From assembly GCA_017642535.1 (NCBI GenBank), contig JAGCOW010000063.1:1-45578 (forward strand): DNA of 45,578 bases, given 5' to 3'. Below the pieces are notes generated by a model. It saw nothing but the letters and a program-made list of their open reading frames with translations. It made no database searches and was not told where the DNA came from. Below are positions 25,965 through 34,178 of this stretch, in pieces. How positions within the stretch are numbered: position 1 is the first letter of the stretch; each line of letters starts with the position of its first letter. A program made the position numbers and the translations under genes. This stretch comes from Bacteroidales bacterium (GTDB lineage: Bacteria > Bacteroidota > Bacteroidia > Bacteroidales > UBA1715).

Positions 25965-26180
25965 TCCGTTTTTTTAGAGTATTAAAATGAACAACAATTC
26001 TTTTATAACAATGTTTTCAACCGATGTTGACAAAAGAAATGTGAAATTTGGGTAAAGATTTTCTCGTTTTTACTACATAGATGAAAATAAAATTTTAATT
26101 TTGCTTTAAATTTCAAAGAAAAACCATTGAGATTTTTAATGTATTATTATTGAATAAGTTGAATTTACGAAAAAATTGAT

Positions 26181-27194
26181 ATGTCAGTGAATACGTATTT
26201 TCCAAAAGATTATTCCTCTCCGTTGACTCTTCAACAGACCGAGTTGGCGATTAAATTGATAAAGGACACGTTTGAGAAAAATTTATCGGTAGGTTTATGC
26301 CTGCGTCGTGTTACTGCTCCGTTGTTTGTGTTGAAGGGGACGGGAATCAATGACGACTTGAACGGTGTGGAACGAAAAGTTACGTTTCCTGTAAAGGCGC
26401 TCAACGACAGTCAGGCGGAAGTTGTCAATTCTTTGGCAAAATGGAAACGGATGGCGTTGGCTAAATACGAAATGAAGCCAGGTTACGGTGTTCTTACCGA
26501 TATGAATGCGATTCGTCCCGACGAGGATTTGGATAATATACATTCCTTATATGTAGATCAATGGGATTGGGAACGTGTGATAGCTCCCGAAGACAGAAAT
26601 ATGGCGTTTCTTCGTTTGATGGTGAAACGAATCTACGATGTGCTGAAACATACTGAATATGTGGTTTCCGAAGAATATCCGCAAATAAAACCGATTCTGC
26701 CAGAAAAAATCACGTTTATCACGTCGGAAGAATTGTTGCAGAAATATCCGAACTTGAACGCAAAGCAGCGTGAATATGAGATTACGAAAGAATGCGGTGC
26801 TGTATTCTTGATTGGTATTGGTGACACGCTTTCAAACGGCGAGAAACACGATGGTCGTGCTCCCGATTACGATGATTGGAGCTTGAACGGCGACATATTA
26901 TTATGGAATCCCGTTTTGGAAAATTCGTTTGAAATCTCGTCAATGGGTATCCGTGTCGATAAAACTGCCATGGAATATCAGTTGAAGAAGGCAAATGCCG
27001 AGGACAGAAAGAATTTGTTGTTCCATAAGATGTTGTTAAATGGCGAATTGCCGTTGTCAATAGGTGGAGGAATTGGACAAAGCCGTTTGTGTATGTTCTT
27101 CCTACGAAAAGCTCATATTGGCGAGGTACAAAGTTCTTTGTGGGGCGACGATATTGTTTCTGAATGCAAGAAACATAATATATTCTTGATTTAA
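26181..27194 (+). CDS. asnA: Aspartate-ammonia ligase (asparagine synthetase A)
   Basis: The 337-residue enzyme makes asparagine from aspartate, ammonia and ATP and resembles a class II aminoacyl-tRNA synthetase catalytic core. Characteristic parts are QQTELAIKLIKDTFEKNL near the N-terminus, LYVDQWDWERVI, ITKECGAVFLIGIG, and the class II motif 3 region GGGIGQSRLCMFFLRKAHIG. The length matches the family (about 330). It is monocistronic, with a hairpin 75 bp downstream of its stop. Confidence 0.97.
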   Translation: MSVNTYFPKDYSSPLTLQQTELAIKLIKDTFEKNLSVGLCLRRVTAPLFVLKGTGINDDLNGVERKVTFPVKALNDSQAEVVNSLAKWKRMALAKYEMKPGYGVLTDMNAIRPDEDLDNIHSLYVDQWDWERVIAPEDRNMAFLRLMVKRIYDVLKHTEYVVSEEYPQIKPILPEKITFITSEELLQKYPNLNAKQREYEITKECGAVFLIGIGDTLSNGEKHDGRAPDYDDWSLNGDILLWNPVLENSFEISSMGIRVDKTAMEYQLKKANAEDRKNLLFHKMLLNGELPLSIGGGIGQSRLCMFFLRKAHIGEVQSSLWGDDIVSECKKHNIFLI

Positions 27195-27268
27195 GAGAGT
27201 GCTAAGCATTGCTACATCTGCGAAGGCGAAGCTTCATCGTTTACTGAAAAAATAGCATTTACTACATT

Positions 27269-27299
27269 GTTGATAAAAAAACTGATTTTTTATCAACAT
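27269..27299 (+). terminator. AT-rich hairpin downstream of asnA
   Basis: TGTTGATAAAAAA (27269-27281) and TTTTTTATCAACA (27287-27299) form a perfect 13-bp stem with a 5-nt loop, 75 bp after the asnA stop. The T-run is in the second arm, so either strand could use it as a terminator. Low GC makes its strength uncertain. Confidence 0.5.
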
Positions 27300-27388
27300 G
27301 ACTTTGCGTTGTTCTTTTGAACGCGAGGCAAGAAATCTCGTTATTTCACCGCCGAAAGAATAAAATCGTTTTTCCAAAATAAATAAAT

Positions 27389-27543
27389 GTGCCGTTAGGC
27401 ACAAAATAGTGGTAGAAACAAAATCTCCTCATTTTTTTTTGTGCCGTTAGGTACGAAACTATTTTATTTCTAAAAACGTACCTTACGGCACGTTTAATAG
27501 AAGAGATAATCGTTTTCTACCGATATGAAGTGCCTAACGGCAC
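27389..27543. repeat. Composite imperfect palindrome with four copies of a GTGCCGTTAGGCAC-like unit (MITE-like)
   Basis: Copies lie at 27389-27402 and 27441-27454 (direct) and at 27478-27491 and 27530-27543 (inverted). The outer pair is a perfect 14-bp inverted repeat. The inner pair pairs over 14 of 15 bases when one flanking base is included. Further pairing is visible between them (GGTAGAAA at 27411-27418 with TTTCTACC at 27514-27521, and ATCTC at 27423-27427 with GAGAT at 27503-27507). No coding capacity or clear target-site duplication was seen. Confidence 0.75.
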
Positions 27544-27578
27544 AATCACCTAAAAGAAATAATTCTTCGTGATAATCC

Positions 27579-27646
27579 TGTAGGGACGCACGCAGTGCGT
27601 CCTGTTTTACAAACTAATTCGGGGACACATTCAATGTGTCCCTACA
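27579..27646. repeat. 68-bp element with 9-bp terminal inverted repeats and two internal palindromes
   Basis: TGTAGGGAC (27579-27587) and GTCCCTACA (27638-27646) are perfect inverted ends. Inside are GGACGCAC-gca-GTGCGTCC (27584-27602) and GGGACACAT-tca-ATGTGTCCC (27622-27642), each a stem of 8-9 bp with a 3-nt loop. The design resembles REP-type elements, and it shares its core with the palindrome at 31191-31213. Confidence 0.75.
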
Positions 27647-27813
27647 AATCGGTGTAAATGAAAATGTAAAAATGCGTATTCTTTCGTACTTTTAATCGAA
27701 CCAAGTGGAATTGTCGAAATGACGCTCAAAGGGAGAGGGAGATAAAGTGAGAGATCTGAAAATCTTTAACGCAAAAAAAATCGTGCCGATATGGTGCATT
27801 CTAAAAAAATGTC

Positions 27814-27821
27814 TATATTTG
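27814..27821 (+). promoter_or_regulatory. Bacteroidota -7 promoter element for the secreted protein gene
   Basis: TATATTTG is a perfect TAnnTTTG, 25 bp before the ATG at 27847. No clear -33 TTTG was found. Confidence 0.6.
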
Positions 27822-27846
27822 TCCGATATCTTAATAATTATTGTTT

Positions 27847-28719
27847 ATGAAAAAGATTGTAAGAATTTTATCTGTTGTAGGTTTGGCTGCTTTGATGGCT
27901 GTTAACGTACAAGCTCAAAACGTAAATAACGCAAGTGGTTATGTTCAAATTTATGATGTTGCTTCGGTGAGCAATCTTCCTTTGAACGAGTATAAACAAT
28001 ATCACGCAGAAAATAATTTGGCTGATGTGAGCTATTTGTTCTGGTCAAGTCTTGGTAAAATGCAAGTAAAAATTGAAAACCAAACTGATGCTCCTATTTA
28101 TGTAAACTGGTCAAAATCAACATTTACGGTTGAAGGTGTTGAACTTCCTATGACTCCTGTTGAAAATGATTTGGCAGAACCTCAATATTCAATGTTCCAA
28201 CGCTACAAAGCAAGTGAACCTACATTGACTGATATGGATTACGAATGGCAAAAAATCACTATGGGGCGTGAGGAAAAGAAAGACGAAATCTCTGAAATTT
28301 TGTCGAAAAGTACCTATACAAAAGGTAACTATTATTTGACTCCTAACGACAAGAAACTTGACAAAGGTATTGTTCTTGACACTGCATGTGCTTCGTACGA
28401 AGAAAAACATAATGCGTTGAAAAATAAGAAAGCTACAATTTACAAAGTTGACTACACAGAAGCAACGTCACCAGTGAAATTCACTTGTAAATTGGTGATT
28501 GCAACCGACAAGGATTGTAAGAATACTACTGAAATCGTTCAGTCATTCTACGTTTCACAAGTTCTTGAAATGGATGCAAAACATTTCCGTGGCAAAAAAA
28601 TCGGTCAAACACCTGAAGGATATGGCGTTTACAAATTCCCTGAAAGAAAGAGTACCGCTTTCTATATCGAAATCAATCCTCGTAACTCGGTTGAATTCAA
28701 CAAACGTTTCGCAAGATAG
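27847..28719 (+). CDS. Secreted protein of unknown function
   Basis: The start at 27847 (MKKIVRILSVVGLAALMAVN) gives a 290-residue protein with a signal peptide ending near VQAQ. The mature part is a mixed beta-rich protein. Codon use differs somewhat from neighbours, with frequent CCT, ACT and CTT, as in a highly expressed gene. No domain was recognised. It has its own promoter and a strong terminator right after it, so it is a monocistronic unit. A periplasmic or surface role is inferred. Confidence 0.85.
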   Translation: MKKIVRILSVVGLAALMAVNVQAQNVNNASGYVQIYDVASVSNLPLNEYKQYHAENNLADVSYLFWSSLGKMQVKIENQTDAPIYVNWSKSTFTVEGVELPMTPVENDLAEPQYSMFQRYKASEPTLTDMDYEWQKITMGREEKKDEISEILSKSTYTKGNYYLTPNDKKLDKGIVLDTACASYEEKHNALKNKKATIYKVDYTEATSPVKFTCKLVIATDKDCKNTTEIVQSFYVSQVLEMDAKHFRGKKIGQTPEGYGVYKFPERKSTAFYIEINPRNSVEFNKRFAR

Positions 28720-28740
28720 TAATACATAAAATACAGAAAA

Positions 28741-28770
28741 CGCCGACGGATTTTTCCATCGGCGTTTTTT
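28741..28770 (+). terminator. Rho-independent terminator after the secreted protein gene
   Basis: CGCCGACGG (28741-28749) and CCATCGGCG (28756-28764) form a GC-rich 9-bp stem with one mismatch and a six-base loop, followed by TTTTTT (28765-28770). The next gene starts only 17 bp later. Confidence 0.85.
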
Positions 28771-28786
28771 ATATAGGTAGGTTCCA

Positions 28787-29989
28787 ATGAATGTTTTAGT
28801 CGTTTGTAACAAGTTCCCATATCCGTTGAAAGATGGCGGACAAATTGCCTCGTTCGCAATGATTCGCGGACTGGCTGAAGCAGGCAATTCTGTTACTGTG
28901 GCGGCTATAAATACGGCGAAACATTATTATGATGTAAAAAAAATGCCGAAACAGGTGCAGTCTTTGGCCGATTTTCGTACGGTGTTCGTCAATACCGACC
29001 TGACGGCGAAAGACGCTCTTACAAATCTGCTGTTTTCAAAACTGCCATATACGGCTACGCGCTTTATCACTGACGAATTTTCCGATTTGTTGCGACAAAT
29101 CTTCCAAGAAAAACAATTCGACCTTGTGCAACTCGAAGGGTTGTATCTTTGTTCCTATATTCCGTTGATTCGCGAATATTCACAGGCAAAAATCGCGTAT
29201 CGTGCTCATAATGTTGAGTTTGAAATTTGGAAACGATTGGCAAACGAGACGAAAAATATAGCCAAACGATGGTATTTGAACAATTTGGCAAAACGGGTGG
29301 AACGATTTGAAAAATCAATGCTGAATCAATATGATTTCTTGATTCCCATTACGCAACGTGACGGCGAAACGTATAATCGTATAGGAAATACCAAACCGCA
29401 ATTTGTTGCCCCGACGGGTATTTTTGTGAATGATTTGCCGCAAAAAGCAATGCAACGAGAAGAACATTTGTCGCTGTTTCATTTGGGTGCCTTGGATTGG
29501 TCGCCGAATCAACAGGGCTTGTTGTGGTTCTTGGATAATTGTTGGGAACAGTTACGAAAATCGCATCCCGATTTGCAACTGTTTGTCGCTGGTAGAAATG
29601 CTCCGCAATGGTTTGTTGATAGAATACGCATTGCAGGCGTGCAGTATGTCGGCGAAGTCCCCGATGCCTACGAATTTATGTCGCAACATAGCATTATGAT
29701 TGTGCCGTTATTGGCGGGTGGGGGAATGAGAATCAAGATTTTGGAAGGATTGTCGTATGGAAAAGTAATCGTTTCTACTTCGATTGGCGCAGAAGGCATT
29801 TCGGCAGAAAATGGCAAGGAAATGTGCATTGCCGATACGCCGAACGAATTCGTCTCGGCAATTCAGGCACTTATCTCGCAACCAGAAAAGATAGACTCAA
29901 TTTCACGTAATGCACAAGAATTTATAACGAAACAATTTGATAATTCTCTGATTATTAAAGATTTGATTGGGTTTTATCAGAAAAGTTAA
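28787..29989 (+). CDS. GT4-family glycosyltransferase
   Basis: The 400-residue protein has the two-Rossmann GT-B fold of family GT4. The N-terminal domain starts MNVLVVCNKFPYPLKDGG, with the glycine-rich acceptor loop. The C-terminal donor domain has FHLGALDWSPNQQGLLWFLD, AGGGMRIKILEGLSYGK (the EX7E-like region) and VSTSIGAEGI. Such enzymes move a sugar from a nucleotide donor to a lipid or polysaccharide acceptor on the cytoplasmic face. The donor and acceptor are unknown. A second GT4 gene follows after 11 bp, so they probably act in one glycan pathway; no polymerase or flippase is next to them. Confidence 0.93.
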   Translation: MNVLVVCNKFPYPLKDGGQIASFAMIRGLAEAGNSVTVAAINTAKHYYDVKKMPKQVQSLADFRTVFVNTDLTAKDALTNLLFSKLPYTATRFITDEFSDLLRQIFQEKQFDLVQLEGLYLCSYIPLIREYSQAKIAYRAHNVEFEIWKRLANETKNIAKRWYLNNLAKRVERFEKSMLNQYDFLIPITQRDGETYNRIGNTKPQFVAPTGIFVNDLPQKAMQREEHLSLFHLGALDWSPNQQGLLWFLDNCWEQLRKSHPDLQLFVAGRNAPQWFVDRIRIAGVQYVGEVPDAYEFMSQHSIMIVPLLAGGGMRIKILEGLSYGKVIVSTSIGAEGISAENGKEMCIADTPNEFVSAIQALISQPEKIDSISRNAQEFITKQFDNSLIIKDLIGFYQKS

Positions 29990-30000
29990 ACGAAAAAGCA

Positions 30001-31176
30001 ATGAAGATATTTGTCCTACTTTCAAGAATTCCGTGGCCTTTGGAAAAAGGCGACAAACTTCGTGCTTTCAATCAAATAAAAAGTCTTTCTCGCAATAATG
30101 AGGTATTCTTGTGTTGTTTAAATGACGACGCTTCAGCTGATAAAAACGAAGCCGTACGAAAATTGCAACCATTTTGTAATGCAATAGAAATCATTGATTT
30201 ACCTAAATACAAGATTCTGTGGAATCTTTTTGTCGCTTTTCTAAAGGGATGGCCAATACAATGTGGTTATTTCTATAATTCATCGGCGCATTCCCGTATT
30301 CACAGTCTCATTCAGCGTGTGCAACCCGATATGTTGTACGGACAGTTGGTTCGTGTCGCTCCATATTTGCAGGACGAGTCGTGTAAAAAGACGATAGATT
30401 ATCAGGACACGCTGTCGGTTGGAATGAAGCGTCGCGAGGAAAAAGCGTCGTGGGTCAAGCGTTGGATTTTCCATATGGAATTTCGTCGTCTGCAGCGATA
30501 TGAGCGTTGTATAATGGATACGTTCGATGTAAAGACGATTATTAGTGATTCCGATCGTCAATGTATTGATCATAGCCGAAAAAATGATATTTTGGTTGTG
30601 CCGAATGGTGTTGATTTTGAACACTTTACAAAAAAGAATGTCGCAAAGAAATACGATGTGGTTTTTACGGGAAATATGGCGTATCCGCCCAATGTTGATG
30701 CGGTGGCGTTTCTATCCCGTGAAATTATGCCGATAGTGTGGAAAACTCGTCCGGAAACCACGTTGTGTATTGCAGGTGCTACGCCTGCTCCGTCGGTGAA
30801 ATCGGCGGCAAATGAGAAAATAACGGTAACGGGCTGGGTTGATGATATGCGTGACGTGTATGCCCAATCGCATATTTTCATTGCTCCTATGCGAATAGGC
30901 ACAGGTTTGCAAAATAAATTGTTGGAGGCAATGTCGATGGAGTTGCCTTGCATCACGTCGCCGTTGGCTAACGGTTCTTTGCGTGCAGAAAACGGGACGG
31001 AAATCTGCGTTGCTGATTCTGCGGAAACATACGCTCGTGCTATTTTGAACCTTTTGAACGATGAGCAAATGGCAGAACAAATGGCACACAATGGAAATTC
31101 TTTCGTTCACGCTCACTTTGATTGGAATGCGACAACCGAAATAGTCGAAAAGGCGATGGAGAAAATTTATAAATAA
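30001..31176 (+). CDS. GT4-family glycosyltransferase
   Basis: The 391-residue GT-B protein starts MKIFVLLSRIPWPLEKGDKL, close to the N-terminal motif of the preceding gene product. The donor-binding half shows VVPNGVDFEHF, VVFTGNMAYPPNVDAVAFL, APMRIGTGLQNKLLEAMSME and ITSPLANGSLRAENGTE. It resembles GT4 proteins found in exopolysaccharide and lipopolysaccharide clusters. It is 11 bp downstream of the first GT4 gene, and the two are perhaps old duplicates. A palindrome 14 bp after the stop may end the transcript. Confidence 0.93.
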   Translation: MKIFVLLSRIPWPLEKGDKLRAFNQIKSLSRNNEVFLCCLNDDASADKNEAVRKLQPFCNAIEIIDLPKYKILWNLFVAFLKGWPIQCGYFYNSSAHSRIHSLIQRVQPDMLYGQLVRVAPYLQDESCKKTIDYQDTLSVGMKRREEKASWVKRWIFHMEFRRLQRYERCIMDTFDVKTIISDSDRQCIDHSRKNDILVVPNGVDFEHFTKKNVAKKYDVVFTGNMAYPPNVDAVAFLSREIMPIVWKTRPETTLCIAGATPAPSVKSAANEKITVTGWVDDMRDVYAQSHIFIAPMRIGTGLQNKLLEAMSMELPCITSPLANGSLRAENGTEICVADSAETYARAILNLLNDEQMAEQMAHNGNSFVHAHFDWNATTEIVEKAMEKIYK

Positions 31177-31190
31177 TCAATTTCTTCATA

Positions 31191-31213
31191 GTAGAGACGT
31201 GGCACGTCTCTAC
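31191..31213. repeat. 23-bp perfect palindrome between convergent genes
   Basis: GTAGAGACGT (31191-31200) and ACGTCTCTAC (31204-31213) form a perfect 10-bp stem around GGC. It lies between convergent glycosyltransferase and helicase genes, so it could stop transcription in both directions. Its sequence is a variant of the inverted-repeat element at 27579-27646. Confidence 0.7.
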
Positions 31214-31235
31214 AACAACCATTACGGTTTATTAA

Positions 31236-32642
31236 TTATATCAATAATTCTTTCTTGAAATTCACCAAATACACTTTCTCGGTAGCTCGTGTGAAAGCGG
31301 TGTAGAGCCAACGGACAAATTCCTTGTCAACCATTTCGTCGGTGAAAAATCCATGATCAATATACACGTGTTTCCATTGCCCGCCTTGTGCCTTGTGACA
31401 CGTGATAGCGTAGGCGAACTTTATTTGGAGTGCGTTGTAATACGGGTCTTTTTTGATTTTTTCATACAAGGTCTTTTTATTCTTGATGTCGGCGTAATCG
31501 GCACAAACTTCGGTGTAGAGTTTGTTGCTTTGTTCGTAGGTGAGCGATGCCGACTCCGACGAAAGCGTGTCGAGAATAATTTTTACCGAAAGTTCCATGT
31601 CCTGATAATCGGGAAATTTGAGCGTAACGTCGGCAAAATCAAAACCATAGAGTGTTTCATATTTGTCAATGTTCACAATTTCAGCAATGTCGCCGTTGGC
31701 AATAAAACTGAGGTCTTTTTCCTTTTCGGTCCAATAATAATTGTTTTTTACCACCATAATGTAGTCGCCTTTGCAAATGGTGGAATCTTTCCATAGAATC
31801 ATTCTCCGAATGCCGTCGTTGTAGCGGTTTGCCATTTTATTGGAACGAGTGATGACTATGGTGTCTTGTATGCCGACTTTGCTGTGCGACGATTCCAATG
31901 CGTCCAATAGCATGCTTCCATCGATGGATTCCACGTCGGGAAAGGTTTTGAGTTTGGGAAGTGAAATAGTGTCGTTATCCAACATTTTTCGAATTGTCGT
32001 CGCATTTGACAAAATTCCAGAATCTTCGGCTTGCCGAATAACGGTGCGTAGCGTGGCGTATGCCGGTGTCTTGAAGAAATTCGTCTCAATATAGTTTGCA
32101 TCCAATGCAGGCGAATTGGGCGAACCAATGGGCGGCAATTGGGCAGTGTCGCCAATCAGAATGAGTTTACATTTGTGCTCGTTGAAAATGAATCGAAACA
32201 AGTCGTTGATGACGGAGCCGGAACCAAAAATCGTGCTTTCGGAGGTGGAATCCGACAACATTGACGCTTCATCGACGATATACACTACATTTTGTGCGGC
32301 ATTGAAATTCATTCCAAATTTCTGAATGCCGTCTTGCACATTACGTTGCCGATAAATTTTTTTATGAATGGTGAATGCCGGCTTGGAGGTATAGTTTGAC
32401 AACACTTTTGCCGCACGCCCCGTAGGTGCCATCAGTGAATAATTCAATCCCAATTCTTGCAGAGAATCAATCACGGCTTTTATGAGCGTAGTTTTCCCTG
32501 TTCCCGCGAAACCGTTTATTATGAACACTTCGGCATCGGTGGCAAGAAATTTTGCCAATTCGTTGAAGACGTTCTGTTGGTCTTGGGTCGGCTCAAACGC
32601 AAAGTGTGCACGTATTTTTTTCGCTATAAAGTCGTAAAGCAT
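31236..32642 (-). CDS. RecD-like superfamily 1 DNA helicase / AAA ATPase
   Basis: The 468-residue protein has an N-terminal Walker A ([14 protein letters not shown], near residue 45), motif Ia (LMAPTGRAAKVLS), Walker B (VYIVDEASMLSD), motif III (LILIGDTAQLPPIGSPNSP) and C-terminal UvrD_C_2 motifs (YAITCHKAQGGQWKHVYI, RWLYTAFTRATEKVYLVN). All helicase motifs appear intact. It lacks the N-terminal domains of true RecD/RecD2, so it is a short RecD-like enzyme. The Bacteroidota neighbourhood of helicase, DUF3822 and rsmD genes seems conserved. It is divergent from the membrane-protein gene. A role in DNA repair or recombination is inferred. Confidence 0.92.
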   Translation of the reverse strand: MLYDFIAKKIRAHFAFEPTQDQQNVFNELAKFLATDAEVFIINGFAGTGKTTLIKAVIDSLQELGLNYSLMAPTGRAAKVLSNYTSKPAFTIHKKIYRQRNVQDGIQKFGMNFNAAQNVVYIVDEASMLSDSTSESTIFGSGSVINDLFRFIFNEHKCKLILIGDTAQLPPIGSPNSPALDANYIETNFFKTPAYATLRTVIRQAEDSGILSNATTIRKMLDNDTISLPKLKTFPDVESIDGSMLLDALESSHSKVGIQDTIVITRSNKMANRYNDGIRRMILWKDSTICKGDYIMVVKNNYYWTEKEKDLSFIANGDIAEIVNIDKYETLYGFDFADVTLKFPDYQDMELSVKIILDTLSSESASLTYEQSNKLYTEVCADYADIKNKKTLYEKIKKDPYYNALQIKFAYAITCHKAQGGQWKHVYIDHGFFTDEMVDKEFVRWLYTAFTRATEKVYLVNFKKELLI

Positions 32643-32694
32643 CGATTTGAAAAATTATTTTGGTAATAGTAGCAATAAAAAGCATAAAAAGTCG

Positions 32695-32702
32695 TATGTT
32701 TG
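32695..32702 (+). promoter_or_regulatory. Bacteroidota -7 promoter element for the rsmD unit
   Basis: TATGTTTG is a perfect TAnnTTTG, 36 bp before the ATG at 32739. It probably drives the genes up to DUF4159. Confidence 0.5.
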
Positions 32703-32738
32703 TGTGCGAAATTTTTACAAAATATAAACTATACAAAA

Positions 32739-33359
32739 ATGAACAAAGGATTAAAACTCGGCATTGAAATCGGATTGGGTGTACTAATCGTGTTGTTAGC
32801 GTATGCTGTGTATCATACGGTGAACAGAGATATTACGTTCGGTGATGAAAAGAAAGTTCGTCAGGAAGCAGTTATTACTAAACTGTTGGATGCGAGAGAA
32901 TTACAATATGCATACGAGGCAAAATACAGCAAGTATGCTGACAATTGGGCAGAATTGATTCGTTTTGCAAAAGAAGATTCGTTGGAATTCACCAAAACAA
33001 TCGGTGATATTGAAGACTCAGTAGAAGTTGCCGAAGGACGTGCTTGGCAAGAAAAAGTTAAAATTCCAGCTTTTGAAAAATTAATGCAAGATTCCGTTTT
33101 GTCGGAGAATTTCAATTTGGATGAGATAAGCAAAGTACCTGGCAAAGATGTTGAATTTGAGATTGCAGCTGGCAATATTGTTTCGGCAGGAACAAAAATC
33201 CCGACATTCCAAATGGGCGTGCTTTGGGACGTGCTTTTGAGCGATTTGGACCGTCAATTGGTGATTAATGCGAAGGAATATTCTCGTAAGACAAGTGGTT
33301 ACGAGGGTTTACGAATAGGAAAAATCGACGAAGTTTCAACCGAAGGTAACTGGCAATAA
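32739..33359 (+). CDS. Single-pass membrane protein of unknown function
   Basis: The start at 32739 (MNKGLKLGIEIGLGVLIVLL) gives 206 residues, with one N-terminal membrane helix at about 8-25 and an outside or periplasmic part of about 180 residues. The longer frame starting at 32700 lies inside the promoter region and is not used. The soluble part begins with a charged helical stretch (EAVITKLLDARELQYAYEAK) and has a beta-rich end. No family was recognised beyond a general Bacteroidota membrane protein. It ends 3 bp before the DUF3822 gene, so it belongs to that transcript. Confidence 0.8.
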   Translation: MNKGLKLGIEIGLGVLIVLLAYAVYHTVNRDITFGDEKKVRQEAVITKLLDARELQYAYEAKYSKYADNWAELIRFAKEDSLEFTKTIGDIEDSVEVAEGRAWQEKVKIPAFEKLMQDSVLSENFNLDEISKVPGKDVEFEIAAGNIVSAGTKIPTFQMGVLWDVLLSDLDRQLVINAKEYSRKTSGYEGLRIGKIDEVSTEGNWQ

Positions 33360-33362
33360 TCT

Positions 33363-34178
33363 ATGCAAGACATAACCTACGTTTCGGAAAACTATTCAAG
33401 TAGTAAATCGAAAGATTACAGATTATCCATTTCGGTACGTCGAGATGGATTTTCTTTTTTGCTTGTTCACAAACGCACGCAGGAGGTTATGGCATACGCC
33501 TACAATATTGTTCCGCCAGCAAGTCGTAATACGGAATTTAAGAAATTTTTGAATCAGAAGATTTTTCAAGAAACATTCGGAGCCGTTACCATTATTATAG
33601 TTTTGCCAAATTTTACTTTGGTTCCGAAGAAATTTTACGACGATACATTATTACAAGATTATTCGCAACTAAATTTCGAGAAATCGGATTCTGAATCAGT
33701 CATAACATACGAATCGTTCAATACCGACGCGATTGTATTGTTTCCTATCGACAATACTATCTGGGCTTTGTGTCGTACGGCGTTTCGCAACCAAGAAATG
33801 GTTTCCTACGTGCCTCAAGTGGCTCCGATGATAGAAAGTGGTGTGAAAAAACGTGATGAGAAATTGATGATTTCGGTAGAAAACGATTTCTTCACGGCTG
33901 TGTATGTTCGCAGTAAGGAACTTCGTTTTGCAAATACATTCTCGTTCTCTAATATCGACGATTTTACCTATTATGTGATGAATATCGTGCAACAGTTACA
34001 GTTAGACGTGTTGCAACTTCCGATAGAAATGTCGGGTAAGATAAGTCCGAAGTCGCCGTATTTTTCGGCTATACAAACGTATGTGAAGAATGTGAAGATG
34101 GCTGAAAATCCTGTGAAATCGCCACGTTTCCCATATATGTTGTTCCTCAATCATTGCAATATATCTCTATGCGAATAA
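33363..34178 (+). CDS. DUF3822 family protein
   Basis: The 271-residue protein begins MQDITYVSENYSSSKSKDYR and matches the Bacteroidota family DUF3822, usually found directly before rsmD. There is no signal peptide or membrane helix. A repeated pattern (two halves with similar beta-strand layout, e.g. SISVRRDGFSFLLVH and MISVENDFFTAVYV) is compatible with an actin-like duplicated fold, which is an inference. Function is unknown. It overlaps rsmD by 10 bp, so the two are likely translationally coupled. Confidence 0.87.
   Translation: MQDITYVSENYSSSKSKDYRLSISVRRDGFSFLLVHKRTQEVMAYAYNIVPPASRNTEFKKFLNQKIFQETFGAVTIIIVLPNFTLVPKKFYDDTLLQDYSQLNFEKSDSESVITYESFNTDAIVLFPIDNTIWALCRTAFRNQEMVSYVPQVAPMIESGVKKRDEKLMISVENDFFTAVYVRSKELRFANTFSFSNIDDFTYYVMNIVQQLQLDVLQLPIEMSGKISPKSPYFSAIQTYVKNVKMAENPVKSPRFPYMLFLNHCNISLCE

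Larger units (their letters stand above)
27195..27846. other. 652-bp intergenic region with nested palindromes and no gene
   Basis: No open frame or RNA gene was recognised on either strand. In order, the region holds an A/T hairpin (27269-27299), an AGAAATCTC motif (27331-27339), a composite inverted repeat (27389-27543), a second inverted-repeat element (27579-27646), a purine-rich tract near 27725-27760, and a promoter (27814-27821). Confidence 0.8.

Noticed and set aside
27389..27543. CRISPR array from four similar short repeats
   Set aside because: The copies alternate in orientation, spacing is unequal (38, 23 and 38 bp), and there are no cas genes; the structure is a nested inverted repeat.
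27195..27846. tRNA, small RNA or riboswitch in the largest gap
   Set aside because: No cloverleaf or known riboswitch fold was recognised; the palindromes account for the visible structure, though a small RNA cannot be excluded.
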